NCBI RefSeq assembly: GCF_009930815.1
Contig: NZ_CP022222.1
Location: forward strand, 5,622,501-5,686,500
Reading direction: 5' to 3'
DNA from: Bradyrhizobium sp. CCBAU 051011
GTDB lineage: Bacteria > Pseudomonadota > Alphaproteobacteria > Rhizobiales > Xanthobacteraceae
Length of the DNA stretch: 64,000 nt
Below are positions 16,638 to 25,428 of this stretch, piece by piece. The position numbers and the translations under genes were made by a program. The stretch's first letter is position 1. The number at the start of each line of letters is the position of its first letter. Under the pieces are notes generated by a model, which was not told the DNA's origin, ran no database searches, and saw nothing but the letters and a program-made list of their open reading frames with translations.

Positions 16638-17825
16638 ATGGCCAATAGAGACGTCGTCATTTGTTCACCCGTGCGCACAGCGATTGGAACCTACGGTGGC
16701 TCCTACAAGGAGATGCCTGCGACCGACCTCGGCGCTACGGTCGTCCGGGCGACGTTGGATCGGGCGAAACTTCAGCCTGGTGAGATCGGTACCGTCGTGA
16801 TGGGCAACGTGATCCAGGCCGGCAACAGAATGAACCCGGCCCGACAGGCGGCAATAAATGGTGGCGTCCCCGTCGAGGTCCCCGCGATGACGGTCAACCG
16901 GGTTTGCGGCTCGGGCGCGCAGGCCATCGCCAGCGCTGCACAGGAAATCATGCTCGGATTCATCGATAGCGCAGTTGCCGGCGGCATGGAGAACATGGAT
17001 CGAGCGCCCTATCTCATGAACTCCGGGCGCTGGGGCTACCGCATGGGCGATGCGCAGATCTTCGATTCGATGCTGATGGACGGTCTCAACGATGCATTCT
17101 CTGGTCAGCACTCCGGCTGGCATACCGAGGATCTCGCAAGCTCCCATCAGATCACCCGGGAAGACCAGGACTGCTGGGCGGAGCGCTCGCAGAAGCGGTT
17201 CTCAGCGGCTCAATCGGCCGGCAAATTCGCCGCGGAAATCGCGGCGGTCGAAATTTTCTCACGAAAAGGCCCGGTGAAATTCGACAAGGATGAGCACAAT
17301 CGGCCCGAGACGACACTGGAGAGTCTCTCCAAGCTTAAGCCGGCCTTTCGCAAGGACGGAACCATCACGGCCGGCAACGCGCCGGGCCTCAATAGCGGCG
17401 CTGCGGCAATGGTCGTGGCCGACAGAACTTGGGCGGAGAAGAAGGGCCTGCAGCCGATGGCGCGGCTTGCCGCCTACGGCATCGGCGCAGTCGAGCCCGG
17501 CATGTTCGGCCTTGGTCCGGTACCCGCAGTGAAGCAGGCGCTCGACCGCGCCGGCTGGAAGATCGGCGATATCGGTCGGATTGAGATCAATGAGGCATTT
17601 GCGGCCATCGTCCTCGCGGTCACGAAGGACCTCGGACTGTCTCCCGATGTAGTCAACGTGGAAGGCGGCGCGATTGCACACGGTCACCCGATCGGTGCGA
17701 GTGGCGCAGTGCTTACGACACGTCTCCTGCATTCGATGCAGCGCGACGGGATCAAAAAAGGGGTCGTCACGCTGTGCATCGGCGGTGGTCAGGGAATCGC
17801 GTTGGCATTGGAAACAATGACTTGA
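16638..17825 (+). CDS. Acetyl-CoA C-acetyltransferase (thiolase)
   Basis: Thiolase of 395 aa, normal length, condensing or cleaving acyl-CoA. The nucleophile Cys is in NRVCGSGAQAI (about residue 90). The active-site NEAF motif is in EINEAFAAIV, His in GGAIAHGHPIGASGA, and the second Cys in TLCIGGGQG. The start has GAGGAGATGGG upstream. It is followed after 28 bp by an AhpD-like gene. It may supply acetoacetyl-CoA for polyhydroxybutyrate (phaC is at 50070), but no phaB is adjacent, so degradation is equally possible. Confidence 0.92.
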   Translation: MANRDVVICSPVRTAIGTYGGSYKEMPATDLGATVVRATLDRAKLQPGEIGTVVMGNVIQAGNRMNPARQAAINGGVPVEVPAMTVNRVCGSGAQAIASAAQEIMLGFIDSAVAGGMENMDRAPYLMNSGRWGYRMGDAQIFDSMLMDGLNDAFSGQHSGWHTEDLASSHQITREDQDCWAERSQKRFSAAQSAGKFAAEIAAVEIFSRKGPVKFDKDEHNRPETTLESLSKLKPAFRKDGTITAGNAPGLNSGAAAMVVADRTWAEKKGLQPMARLAAYGIGAVEPGMFGLGPVPAVKQALDRAGWKIGDIGRIEINEAFAAIVLAVTKDLGLSPDVVNVEGGAIAHGHPIGASGAVLTTRLLHSMQRDGIKKGVVTLCIGGGQGIALALETMT

Positions 17826-17853
17826 TCTGTACGAACGCTGCCAGGAGCACGGC

Positions 17854-18204
17854 ATGAGCAAGAATTTTGCAGAGATCGCCCATGATGTGATCGCGGGCGT
17901 GGGACTGTTGCAGAAAGGCGAGCCTGAATCGATGAAAGCTTTTGGGGCTCTCTCGACCGCGGCGACGGCCTCCAACGCCATTGACACGAAAATGAAGGAG
18001 CTGATGGCGCTCGCGATCGGCATCGCCGTCCACTGCGACGGCTGCGTCGCCTACCACACGAAGATGGCCCATCAGCACAGAGCAAGCCGGGAGGAGGTCG
18101 CCGAGACGGCTGCTCTCGCCGTTTACATGGGTGGTGGACCCGCGGCTGTGTACGGCGCGGACGCGCTACGCGCCTACGATCAATTTGCCGGCACAAAGCC
18201 GTAG
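17854..18204 (+). CDS. AhpD-like carboxymuconolactone decarboxylase-family protein
   Basis: Protein of 116 aa with the AhpD redox motif CDGCVAYH (Cys at about residues 60 and 63) and GVGLLQKGEPESMKAF at the N-terminus. Small members of this family act as peroxidase-like thiol proteins. It starts 28 bp after thiolase on the same strand, with CCAGGAG upstream. Substrate unknown. Confidence 0.88.
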   Translation: MSKNFAEIAHDVIAGVGLLQKGEPESMKAFGALSTAATASNAIDTKMKELMALAIGIAVHCDGCVAYHTKMAHQHRASREEVAETAALAVYMGGGPAAVYGADALRAYDQFAGTKP

Positions 18205-18343
18205 CCACACAAATCGCGGTGCGGTATGATTATTTCCATAATTCTAGAAGTATCGTTGACGATGTCTAGTATCAGGCCTATTTTCCCGCTGAGAATAGAC
18301 TAGTGAAACTGGTATTCGGAACGAATAGGGTGAGGTTGAACGC

Positions 18344-19633
18344 ATGGACGCTCCGGCGCTTGCTACTGCCACGTCCGACACTCGGTCTATCTCCGAGTTC
18401 TTGAACCGTGAGTGCTTCTGCATCACGCTGGACCGAGGCGCTTTGTGCGAGGCTCTCGAGCGGGAGGCCGAAGATCCGGAATTCTGCAGGACCTTCATCG
18501 GGCCGAAGACGCATCTGTTCTCGAACGTGCCGGTATTCCTGCCGGAAGCCGGCGCCGGCGAGATGCTTCGGATCGTACACGCGGTCGAGGCCGCGACACG
18601 ACTGCCCGGCTACCGCGACGCGGCGTTGTCCTGGGCTCCCGACATCGCTCGACATGATTTCGGGCCGGTTGGCGTATTCATGGGTTACGACTTCCACCTT
18701 GCCGCTGACGGCCCCAGGCTGATCGAGGTCAATACAAACGCCGGCGGCGCTTTCCTGAACGCGCTGCTGGCCAAGGCTCAGCGAGCTTGCTGCAAAGAGG
18801 TCGAAGTCGCCCTTGGCCGACCAGAGGCCGACGATTTCGAACCGGCGGTGATGCGCATGTTCCAGCACGAGTGGGAGCTCCAAAAGGGGCAGGGCATCCC
18901 GCGGCGGGTAGCCATCGTCGATGATCGGCCGACAGAACAGTATCTTTATCCAGAGTTTCTGCTGGTGCAGCGCTTCTTCCAGAAGAATGGCATCGATGCC
19001 GTGATTGTGGATGGCAATCAGCTCCGGTACGAGCATGGCCAACTGCTCGCGGAGGGCAAGCCGGTCGATCTTGTCTACAATCGATTGGTCGACTTTTCCT
19101 TCGGCGATCCCGAACACCAGGATCTCCGCGCGGCCTATCTCGACGGCGCAGTCGTCGTTACACCCAATCCGCGTGTGCATGCACTGTACGCAGACAAGCG
19201 CAACCTGGCGCTCCTGTCCGATCACGCGGCGCTTCATTCCTGGGGGGCGCCGCCGCAGGTGCTTGCTGACCTGGCGGGCGTGCCACATACGGTTCTCGTT
19301 ACCTCGGACAATGCGCAGGAACTGTGGATGGCAAGAAAGTCATTGTTCTTCAAGCCAGCGGGTGGGTATGGGAGCAAAGCGGTTTATCGCGGGGACAAAG
19401 TCACCAGGGGAGTTTGGGCGGAGATCATCCGTGGCGGGTATGTCGCCCAGGATTTCGCCGCGCCGAGCGAGCGCATGGTCAGGCTCGATGGCTCTCCGGA
19501 GGCCCGAAAGGCCGACGTCAGGTTATACGTCTACAACGGTCAGGTTTTGCTCACTGCGGCGCGTCTATATCAGGGACAGACCACGAATTTTCGGACGCCG
19601 GGCGGCGGGTTTGCGCCGGTATTCGTAATTTAG
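18344..19633 (+). CDS. ATP-grasp-like protein of unknown function
   Basis: Protein of 429 aa. Features suggesting an ATP-grasp or glutathione-synthetase-like fold are LIEVNTNAGGAFLN (about 126-139, a metal/ATP Glu-x-Asn pattern), SLFFKPAGGYGSKAVYRG (about 331-348, glycine-rich ATP loop) and GYVAQDFAAPSERM. The order, with the EVN motif before the glycine loop, looks circularly permuted. It stands alone: 139 bp after the AhpD-like gene, and convergent with arsA. I do not recognise a named homologue; a peptide-ligase-type reaction is inference. Confidence 0.6.
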   Translation: MDAPALATATSDTRSISEFLNRECFCITLDRGALCEALEREAEDPEFCRTFIGPKTHLFSNVPVFLPEAGAGEMLRIVHAVEAATRLPGYRDAALSWAPDIARHDFGPVGVFMGYDFHLAADGPRLIEVNTNAGGAFLNALLAKAQRACCKEVEVALGRPEADDFEPAVMRMFQHEWELQKGQGIPRRVAIVDDRPTEQYLYPEFLLVQRFFQKNGIDAVIVDGNQLRYEHGQLLAEGKPVDLVYNRLVDFSFGDPEHQDLRAAYLDGAVVVTPNPRVHALYADKRNLALLSDHAALHSWGAPPQVLADLAGVPHTVLVTSDNAQELWMARKSLFFKPAGGYGSKAVYRGDKVTRGVWAEIIRGGYVAQDFAAPSERMVRLDGSPEARKADVRLYVYNGQVLLTAARLYQGQTTNFRTPGGGFAPVFVI

Positions 19634-19709
19634 GCGTGTAGCCTAAGCTGGAGGAAATCCGTTCGCATGACTGGTATTCCCTTGGCTACGCATCAACGTC
19701 GGAAATCTA

Positions 19710-21464
19710 TCACGATAGATTCCGAAGCTCCTCCACACCAATCGGGGGTTTGTTTCGCCATCCGATCATGTATGTCCGCTTCGCGAGCCCATTCCGAACG
19801 CGAGCTATCTGCGCTCGCTCTGTAACAAGCCGCAACCGCAGCAAGGGATCGTGGGTTCCCGAGGCGGCGAGGCTCTTGTTGATGACCCAGCCGAAGGGTT
19901 CGATGCTGGCGCGCCGCAAGTCATCCTGGAGGGCTGCGGCTTCGGAAACCGGAGTTGTCTCCGGCAGGGTTGCTAGGATCACGCGGGTGTACACGGGGTC
20001 TTGCAGCCTCATCAGTGGGGTGATGATGCGCCCAGGTCCGCTGGGATCGAGTTGGCGTGTCATCTGCCGATGATAAGCGCCGGTCGCATCCAGCAAGAGC
20101 AGAGTGTGGCCTGTGGGAGCCGTGTCGAGCACCACGAAGGCGGCTCGGGCCTCCACGACAATGCGCGAGAAGGCATGAAACACGGCAACCTCCTCCGTGC
20201 AGGGCGAAGCAAGATCCTCGCGCAGCAGCGCAATACCCTGCTCGTCGAGTTCACCGCTCCGGCTCGCCAATATTTTCGCAACATACCTTTCTGTCTCGAC
20301 CGCGGGATCGATCCGATCGACCGTGAGGCCCGGCATCGCACCATCAACGACGAAGGCTACGTGAGCTGCCGGATCGGTAGTGCTGAGGTGGACGGCATGA
20401 CCTCGCTTCGCGAGTCCCACGGCGATCGCGGCGGCAATCGTCGTCTTTCCGACGCCCCCCTTGCCCATGACCATGATTAGGCCACGCTTGCCCTGCGCGA
20501 TCGCATCGACCAGCCGGTCAAGGCCGGGCAGGTCAACCGGCTCGGCTTCGGGTTCGCCGGCTGCAGGGGGCGGCGGATTTGAGGGTGACAATAGGGCCCT
20601 GAGAGCTGTGAGACCGACGAGGTCGAAGCCGAGCAATGGAATTTCGTCTCGCGGCAGTTTCGCGAGTGACGCTGGCATGGCGGCCAGAGCCTCATCCTGA
20701 TCCCGCTCCAGCGCAGCGGCAACGACATCAGTCAGGTCGGCGGCGTGGAAGCGTCCGTTCACTGCGAGCAACTGGTTCGAAAGATCTAGCGCATCAAGTT
20801 CGCTGGAAGTCCTGGCCGCCTCACGGATTGCGCCTCGATCGGCGCGGGTGACCAGAATAATGGTGGTCCGCTTGGAGTCGCCCAAAGCCTGAAGTGCCTT
20901 GCGGAAGCGATCCTCCTGCATCTTCAAACCTGAATGTGGACCGAGACAGGACGCCCCTCGGTCGTTGTCCTTCAGAAAGCCAGTCCACGCTTTGGGGAGG
21001 CTCAGCAGCCGCAGAGTGTGGCCGGTCGGGGCCGTATCGAAAATGATGTGGTCGAACCCCGCCATATCGCCGTCCAGAAGTCCCACGAACTCGTCGAAGG
21101 CGGCGATCTCGGTGGTGCAAGCGCCGGAGAGCTGCTCGCGCACGGTCGATCTCTCGTCAGGGCTAGCCGCAGGTCCGAGCTGTGCGAGCACGCGGGTTCG
21201 ATAGCTCTCGGCTGCTGCCTCGGGGTCAATGTTCATTGCCGAAAGCCCAGCCACGTTCGGCACCGGCGTTGGGCTATCGGTCAGGGCGACTTCGAGCATC
21301 TCGTCGAGGTTCGACGCAGGATCGGTGCTGACGAGAAGCACCCGGCATCCACGATCGGCGAGGCCGATAGCGGTGGCACATGCCAGAGAGGTCTTGCCGA
21401 CGCCGCCCTTGCCGGTGAAGAAAAGAAACGGCGTGGGAGCGTTCAAAGCGCGAAAGACAAACAT
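19710..21464 (-). CDS. arsA: Arsenical pump-driving ATPase
   Basis: Cytosolic anion-stimulated ATPase of 584 aa with the duplicated A1-A2 architecture. P-loops are GKGGVGKTSLACATA (about 18) and GKGGVGKTTIAAAIA (about 337). DTAPTGHTLRLL and DTAPTGHTLLLL are the paired signal-transduction motifs. The three cysteines that bind As(III)/Sb(III) in known ArsA are all present in context: LSGACTTEIAAF, GASCLGPHSG and LASPCTEEVAVF. No arsB, arsD, arsC or acr3 is seen nearby, so the partner pump is missing from this window. It lies 58 bp downstream of the glutamine amidotransferase on the same strand. Confidence 0.9.
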   Translation of the reverse strand: MFVFRALNAPTPFLFFTGKGGVGKTSLACATAIGLADRGCRVLLVSTDPASNLDEMLEVALTDSPTPVPNVAGLSAMNIDPEAAAESYRTRVLAQLGPAASPDERSTVREQLSGACTTEIAAFDEFVGLLDGDMAGFDHIIFDTAPTGHTLRLLSLPKAWTGFLKDNDRGASCLGPHSGLKMQEDRFRKALQALGDSKRTTIILVTRADRGAIREAARTSSELDALDLSNQLLAVNGRFHAADLTDVVAAALERDQDEALAAMPASLAKLPRDEIPLLGFDLVGLTALRALLSPSNPPPPAAGEPEAEPVDLPGLDRLVDAIAQGKRGLIMVMGKGGVGKTTIAAAIAVGLAKRGHAVHLSTTDPAAHVAFVVDGAMPGLTVDRIDPAVETERYVAKILASRSGELDEQGIALLREDLASPCTEEVAVFHAFSRIVVEARAAFVVLDTAPTGHTLLLLDATGAYHRQMTRQLDPSGPGRIITPLMRLQDPVYTRVILATLPETTPVSEAAALQDDLRRASIEPFGWVINKSLAASGTHDPLLRLRLVTERAQIARVRNGLAKRTYMIGWRNKPPIGVEELRNLS

Positions 21465-21522
21465 TGAAACCTATCGGTGCGGAGGTCGAATTGTTCACGT
21501 TACCCGGCACTGCGCCGAGGTC

Positions 21523-22407
21523 TCAGTCTGCGGCCACGCCCAATTTATCTATGCGCTGATTGTCACAAAACGTGTCGGACACCGCCATAGCTTGATCGAC
21601 CAATTGCCGAGCAACAATTTGACCGCCGCGGGCTGCAACCAATTCGCCTTCAGCAAGCGGGACCCAGAATTCGTTCGTCAGAGGGACGCTCGCGAAGAGA
21701 GTCACCTGTTGATTGTCGCCGCGGATGGAAAGGCCACTGGCCACCAAGCCAATCGTGTCCTGCTGGCACTGCCGCTGAATTGACACGAGACCCGGCGCCT
21801 CGATTTTGCCGGTTTCAGCATGCTTCCGCCGGTGTCCGTGAGCGAAGAGCATATCGCCGTCGGAGTAAAGAAAATTTGCTGGTCCCAGTTTTCTGAGTTC
21901 GCCAGCAAACGAAGACACGATGAGGAATCTCTGGCGGAGCGTCGGCACAGCGCCTTGCACCGTCCAGATCGCCGCCATTTGGTCGAGGAGAGCGCAGAAG
22001 GCGAGCTCGGAGTCGCTCTCGCCGATTGGATTGAACCGATCGGCCTGGAGTGCGCTCGACTTGAGTATGCCGGGCAGATCGCCGTTGTGCGCAAATAAAT
22101 GTGCATGCCCGGCCAGCTCTCGAACGAACGGCTGGGCGTTGGCGTAGGACCGTATTCCGCGTGTTGCCTTGCGGGTATGTGCGATCACAAACTGGCTTCG
22201 TAGATTATGGCTGGCGATGAATTGAATCCATTCACTGTCGCCGACAGCGGCGGAGTCCTTCATCAAACGCACGTCCGCTCCCTCATAATAGCCGACGCCC
22301 CAGCCATCATTGTACGTTCCGGAGAGGCGACCATGTTCGGCGAGTTTGGGCAGCGAAACATTCACCGTTGCAGGGGCATTGCTGGATAGTCCGAGGAGTT
22401 CGCACAT
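21523..22407 (-). CDS. Class II glutamine amidotransferase (YafJ-like)
   Basis: Ntn-type amidotransferase of 294 aa. The catalytic Cys2 is exposed after removal of Met1 (MCELLGLSSN), and the glutaminase fold motifs NDGWGVGYYEG, IAHTRKATRG and FAHNGDL follow. No synthase domain is present, so it is a stand-alone member whose acceptor is unknown. Located 58 bp upstream of arsA in the same direction; the two may be cotranscribed. Confidence 0.88.
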   Translation of the reverse strand: MCELLGLSSNAPATVNVSLPKLAEHGRLSGTYNDGWGVGYYEGADVRLMKDSAAVGDSEWIQFIASHNLRSQFVIAHTRKATRGIRSYANAQPFVRELAGHAHLFAHNGDLPGILKSSALQADRFNPIGESDSELAFCALLDQMAAIWTVQGAVPTLRQRFLIVSSFAGELRKLGPANFLYSDGDMLFAHGHRRKHAETGKIEAPGLVSIQRQCQQDTIGLVASGLSIRGDNQQVTLFASVPLTNEFWVPLAEGELVAARGGQIVARQLVDQAMAVSDTFCDNQRIDKLGVAAD

Positions 22408-22708
22408 GGATCCGCCAAATTAGACTGTGCACAACATCGCAAAATTCCGAATATCGAGCCCTCGTTTTCGAGCGTTCAATCGACTTGGTCGAAGAGGCGC
22501 GTGCGGAACCACAGTACTGTGCAACCGAGTTGCGTTCGTAGCAGCCGACGTCCCGCTTGAATTGACGTGCATCAACCCGCCGGAATCCTCTGCCGCTGGA
22601 AGGCTAGGATACCGGATGCTGCAAATGATTTCTGAGGGCCCTTGCATAACTGCTGAGAGTTTGTTTGTATGCGGTTATGCGCATAAGCGCATAGAATTGA
22701 GTAAGCCT

Positions 22709-22876
22709 GTGAATTCAATCACGATTCTTTCCGCACTCGCAGAGCCGGTTCGGCTCGAAGCCCTCCGAATGGTGTGGGATGGGCGCGAGCATTGTGTTTG
22801 CGATCGATCGTTTGGAATGGCCGCAGAGACTTGCGGCTACTGCGAGCGAGCAGGGTATGCGTCGTCAGCGATTTGA
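22709..22876 (+). pseudogene. Remnant of an ArsR-family regulator
   Basis: A frame beginning at GTG 22709 reads ITILSALAEPVRLEAL and then MVWDGREHCVCD. This is the N-terminal part of an arsenic-type ArsR regulator including the CVCD metal motif. The recognition helix that should follow is absent and the frame closes at 22876. Its position near arsA suggests it once controlled an arsenic operon. Only about 40 residues are convincing. Confidence 0.4.
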
Positions 22877-22987
22877 GCGCTGAACTCCAATTGATCGAAA
22901 CGTCCCAAATCGCTCTGGGGTGGTGGGGCAGTCTGGGCGCAGAACGCTGCGCGGCTCGACGCGTTTCGGTCTGACAGCGATTAGCAC

Positions 22988-23068
22988 TCATCGCGTGTGA
23001 TAGGCATCGAGCGCATGGAGTGCGAATATGATCACGCTGACAAATGCGAGTATTGCCACAATGGTCAT
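22988..23068 (-). CDS. Putative 26-residue membrane micropeptide
   Basis: The sequence is MTIVAILAFVSVIIFALHAL plus six more residues: one hydrophobic helix and a short polar tail. AGGAGA lies 7 nt upstream of the ATG. The ATG overlaps the stop of a second small ORF (ATGA), a coupling signal. No homologue recognised; too short for certainty. Confidence 0.4.
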   Translation of the reverse strand: MTIVAILAFVSVIIFALHALDAYHTR

Positions 23069-23163
23069 CGTCGTGTCTCCTGGCTTGCGATTCCAGAAAG
23101 GACACTCTTAACGTATTCCCGATATGCCACGTTCAGGATGAGCGCCATTAAAAACTGACCCAT
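23065..23163 (-). CDS. Putative 32-residue small ORF upstream of the micropeptide
   Basis: Begins MGQFLMALILNVAYREY and ends at a TGA that overlaps the next start by 4 nt. A start at the internal ATG (MALILNVAYREYV) is equally possible. No clear ribosome site for the first ATG. Listed because of the coupling; it may also be the tail of a lost gene. Confidence 0.25.
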   Translation of the reverse strand: MGQFLMALILNVAYREYVKSVLSGIASQETRR

Positions 23164-23943
23164 TTTTGGCGATCGAGATTAGCTCGCCATTGTACCAGGA
23201 TCACTTCTCGTACAACGGACATGGTACGCTGCGGGACCTTGTTCGTTGTGCCAAGGCGATCTGCTCGCTCTCGCGAGAAGCCAAGGCCATGGGAGACCCG
23301 CAGCGCTATGCTTGGGTCGCAAAGCATAGCGGCGAGCCTCGCCGCATTGCGGTCCTGCTGCGCGTTCACCCCGCAAAGACATGCACAGGGATTGCCGCTG
23401 CCCCATGAGCAAAACCTGCGAGCGCCGTGTCATTAGTGAGCGGAACCATTACGAACTTACCTGGCAGCAGCGTACGCGCCAGAGCCCAAATCGGTTCCAA
23501 TGACTATTAAAGTGATTTTGCCGGGGTATCGGACAGTTGTGCGCAACTTGTCAGGCATTCGCCGGCTCCTTGTTTCATGACCCGACACCCAAGCCGACGT
23601 CGCGGGCGACCAGAAAGAGGAAGGCCGGAACGTTGCCGACTAGAATGAAGCGATGTTTGCAGCGGACCAAATGTCGAGACCTTTTGGGGATCGTCGCGGC
23701 AGCGACCGGAGGCCCGGTTGCCAATCCGGTATGCGAAACACTCCAACGGACTTTCGCTTCAGCTTTGAAGCTGTCGGCAGACAGCTCTCTCGCCCGAGCT
23801 TTCCGATGATCCGGCACCATCGTGACCTGGTGCGAAGCTTCGGCCGGCCTCAACTTGTAGCTCAACGGCAAGCATGCCTGATGGCGAGATGGTTGTGACT
23901 TTTTGCCGCGAAATCCTAGCGCTTGGCGACCTCAATCCAAACC
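23164..23943. other. Degenerate stretch without a supported gene
   Basis: About 780 bp in which both strands hold only short frames of unrecognisable composition. It adjoins the mosaic of gene pieces at 23944-24794 and is probably further decayed DNA. Confidence 0.4.
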
Positions 23944-24371
23944 TTACCGCTGCCGATGAGCTTCTGCTGCCCCGACTTCGCTGATCGAGTCGTGGTTCTT
24001 CCGACAGGCAGCCTGCAATGCGTCCAGGTAGGAGCGACGCCAACGGTGAACATCGTTTTGTTCCAGCTTGGTCATCATGCGACGCCAACGCAGTACCCGC
24101 TCGGTTCGCGGAAGCTCGATCGCCGCGAACAGACTTTCAGCCAGTGCATCGATATAGTAGGGGTTGACGAGGATGGCGTCGGTCAGTTCATCGGCCGCGC
24201 CCGCGAAACGGGAGAGAACCAGTGCGCCCGGATCGGAAGGATCCTGGGCGGCCACGTACTCCTTCGCGGCAAGGTTCATGCCGTCCCGCAAGGGCGTGAC
24301 GAATCCTACTTTGCTGGCACGGTATAGCGCCGCGATCTCCGGCTGTGATACCGGGCGGTAGATGAAGTGCC
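23944..24371 (-). pseudogene. otsA: C-terminal fragment of trehalose-6-phosphate synthase
   Basis: Reading leftward from about 24371 gives HFIYRPVSQPEIAALYRASK then VGFVTPLRDGMNLAAKEYVA, DPGALVLSRFAGAA and NDVHRWRRSYLDALQAA. This is the C-terminal third of OtsA with its nucleotide-sugar motif (TPLRDGMNL, LVLSRFAG) and a natural C-terminus. The upstream two thirds are missing; at about 24371 the sequence switches to a trbF fragment on the opposite strand. Non-functional. Confidence 0.8.
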
Positions 24372-24530
24372 TACCAGCCGACCGATCCGCAGATCGCCTT
24401 CCATCTGGCGCGCTTTATCGAAAACGTCCGCGGGCTTTCGAGTGACGCTATCGTGCTGCGGCAGGAATGGCTGCGCGCCTACGACTTTACGACCGATCGC
24501 GGCGCCGCCGCCCTCAATGACCACGCCCGC
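24372..24530 (+). pseudogene. trbF: Internal fragment of conjugal transfer gene trbF
   Basis: About 53 codons read YQPTDPQIAFHLARFIENVR then LSSDAIVLRQEWLRAYDF and TTDRGAAALNDHAR, the conserved core of TrbF (a VirB8-like type IV secretion component). No start or stop of the original gene is present. It is bounded by an otsA fragment on the left and a DUF6064 fragment on the right, both on the other strand. It is the only trace of a conjugation system in the window. Confidence 0.7.
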
Positions 24531-24794
24531 GTAGACGAGATAGCAGCCTTGGACAATGAACAGCCAGCAAAAAGATACGCGGCCTTGTTGATCACTGAGA
24601 ACGAAAGTCCGTGATAGCCGAAACCGGTCCACAGCCACATCATTGCCAAAATGCCGGCAATGAACACGGTCTCCTTCTCGTGTTTTGCGGACGAGCAATA
24701 CTGCCAAGAAGATATGCCGCGATCTGGACCGGCCAGATGGCATTATTGTAAGTCACAAAAACCGCAAGAAATTGCTCCGGCGTAAAAGGCAGCA
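24525..24794 (-). pseudogene. N-terminal fragment of a second DUF6064 gene, frameshifted
   Basis: The leftward frame from 24794 reads MLPFTPEQFLAVFVTYNNAI then WPVQIAAYLLGSIA, nearly identical to the intact DUF6064 protein at 11895. After a frameshift it continues as FIAGILAMMWLWTGFGYHGL then SFSVINKAAYLFA, another frameshift follows, and homology ends at YAGV near 24530. It keeps its FixK-type box 55 nt upstream. Clearly a paralogue destroyed by indels and truncation. Confidence 0.82.
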
Positions 24795-24849
24795 TGGATC
24801 GGCGTCCACGCCTCGATACTTCACATAACCGCCATTCACGAGGGGTGCT

Positions 24850-24863
24850 TTGATTTGTCGCAA
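24850..24863. promoter_or_regulatory. FixK-type box of the broken DUF6064 copy
   Basis: TTGATTTGTCGCAA fits TTGA-N6-GCAA, 55 nt from the ATG at 24794, the same spacing as in the intact copy. Confidence 0.5.
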
Positions 24864-24983
24864 AGACCGATTGCAGAGCGACTAGGCCGACGCCACACCA
24901 TAGGACATGTTGGCCCTCATTGTCGTCGAGAACTGATGATCAGCGGGTTCCGATATTGCACCTTTGAGACATGGCGACCGACC

Positions 24984-25066
24984 CTGACGATGTCCGTTTC
25001 CAGGGGGAAAACCGGAAATAGTCGGCCGACGACCAAAGATCCTAAGCGGACATTCGGGCGGAGGGA
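24984..25066. repeat. Dispersed repeat, copy 1
   Basis: GATGTCCGTTTC, G-rich run, ACCGGAA, (A/G)TCGGC and a later AAGCGGACATTCGG recur in the same order at 26768-26865. The block has no ORF. It looks like a degenerate genomic repeat or the remains of a repeated gene. Confidence 0.4.
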
Positions 25067-25102
25067 CCTGTAACGCTGACCTGCCGAGCTTTAAAGAAGC
25101 AG

Positions 25103-25321
25103 TCAGCGCACGGTTCCTGTGGTCGTCTCTGAGCGACCGGTGGCCGGCGGTGGGGTCTCGTCCCGCACCGTTGATCCCGGTGTTCCGCTTGGTCCAGGAT
25201 TTGGGGGAACATGCGTAGTGCTCTCCCATGCAAGGGCGGCAATCGCAAAAATGATTGCTCCAGCGACAACGGCGAGAGTGCGAATACTGATCGAGCCTTT
25301 CTGATCCTGATTATTTCGCAT
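25103..25321 (-). CDS. Small secreted or membrane-anchored hypothetical protein
   Basis: 72 residues from the ATG at 25321 (MRNNQDQKGSISIRT), which has GAGGG 4 nt upstream; the frame is open 15 codons further. One hydrophobic helix (LAVVAGAIIFAIAALAW) is followed by a Pro/Thr/Gly-rich tail. No recognised family. Divergent from the CNNM-type gene at 25429. Confidence 0.45.
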   Translation of the reverse strand: MRNNQDQKGSISIRTLAVVAGAIIFAIAALAWESTTHVPPNPGPSGTPGSTVRDETPPPATGRSETTTGTVR

Positions 25322-25428
25322 TTGGCCCTCGCGTGATGGTTCCATTGTGTGCTCATGCAGGGACATACATATGTGCTGCGGCGATGTTGTGGTGACGTTA
25401 CGGCTGCGCGCCCAGAAGAAGGTTCCCA

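Noticed and set aside
18278..19288. 336-residue minus-strand ORF
   Set aside because: Shadow of the ATP-grasp-like gene; the plus-strand frame has the conserved motifs.
22427..22876. 149-residue plus-strand ORF
   Set aside because: Only the last 55 codons resemble an ArsR protein; the first 90 have no coding character, so only 22709-22876 is listed as a remnant.
24306..24743. 145-residue minus-strand ORF
   Set aside because: Runs across the otsA, trbF and DUF6064 fragments; its translation is chimeric nonsense.
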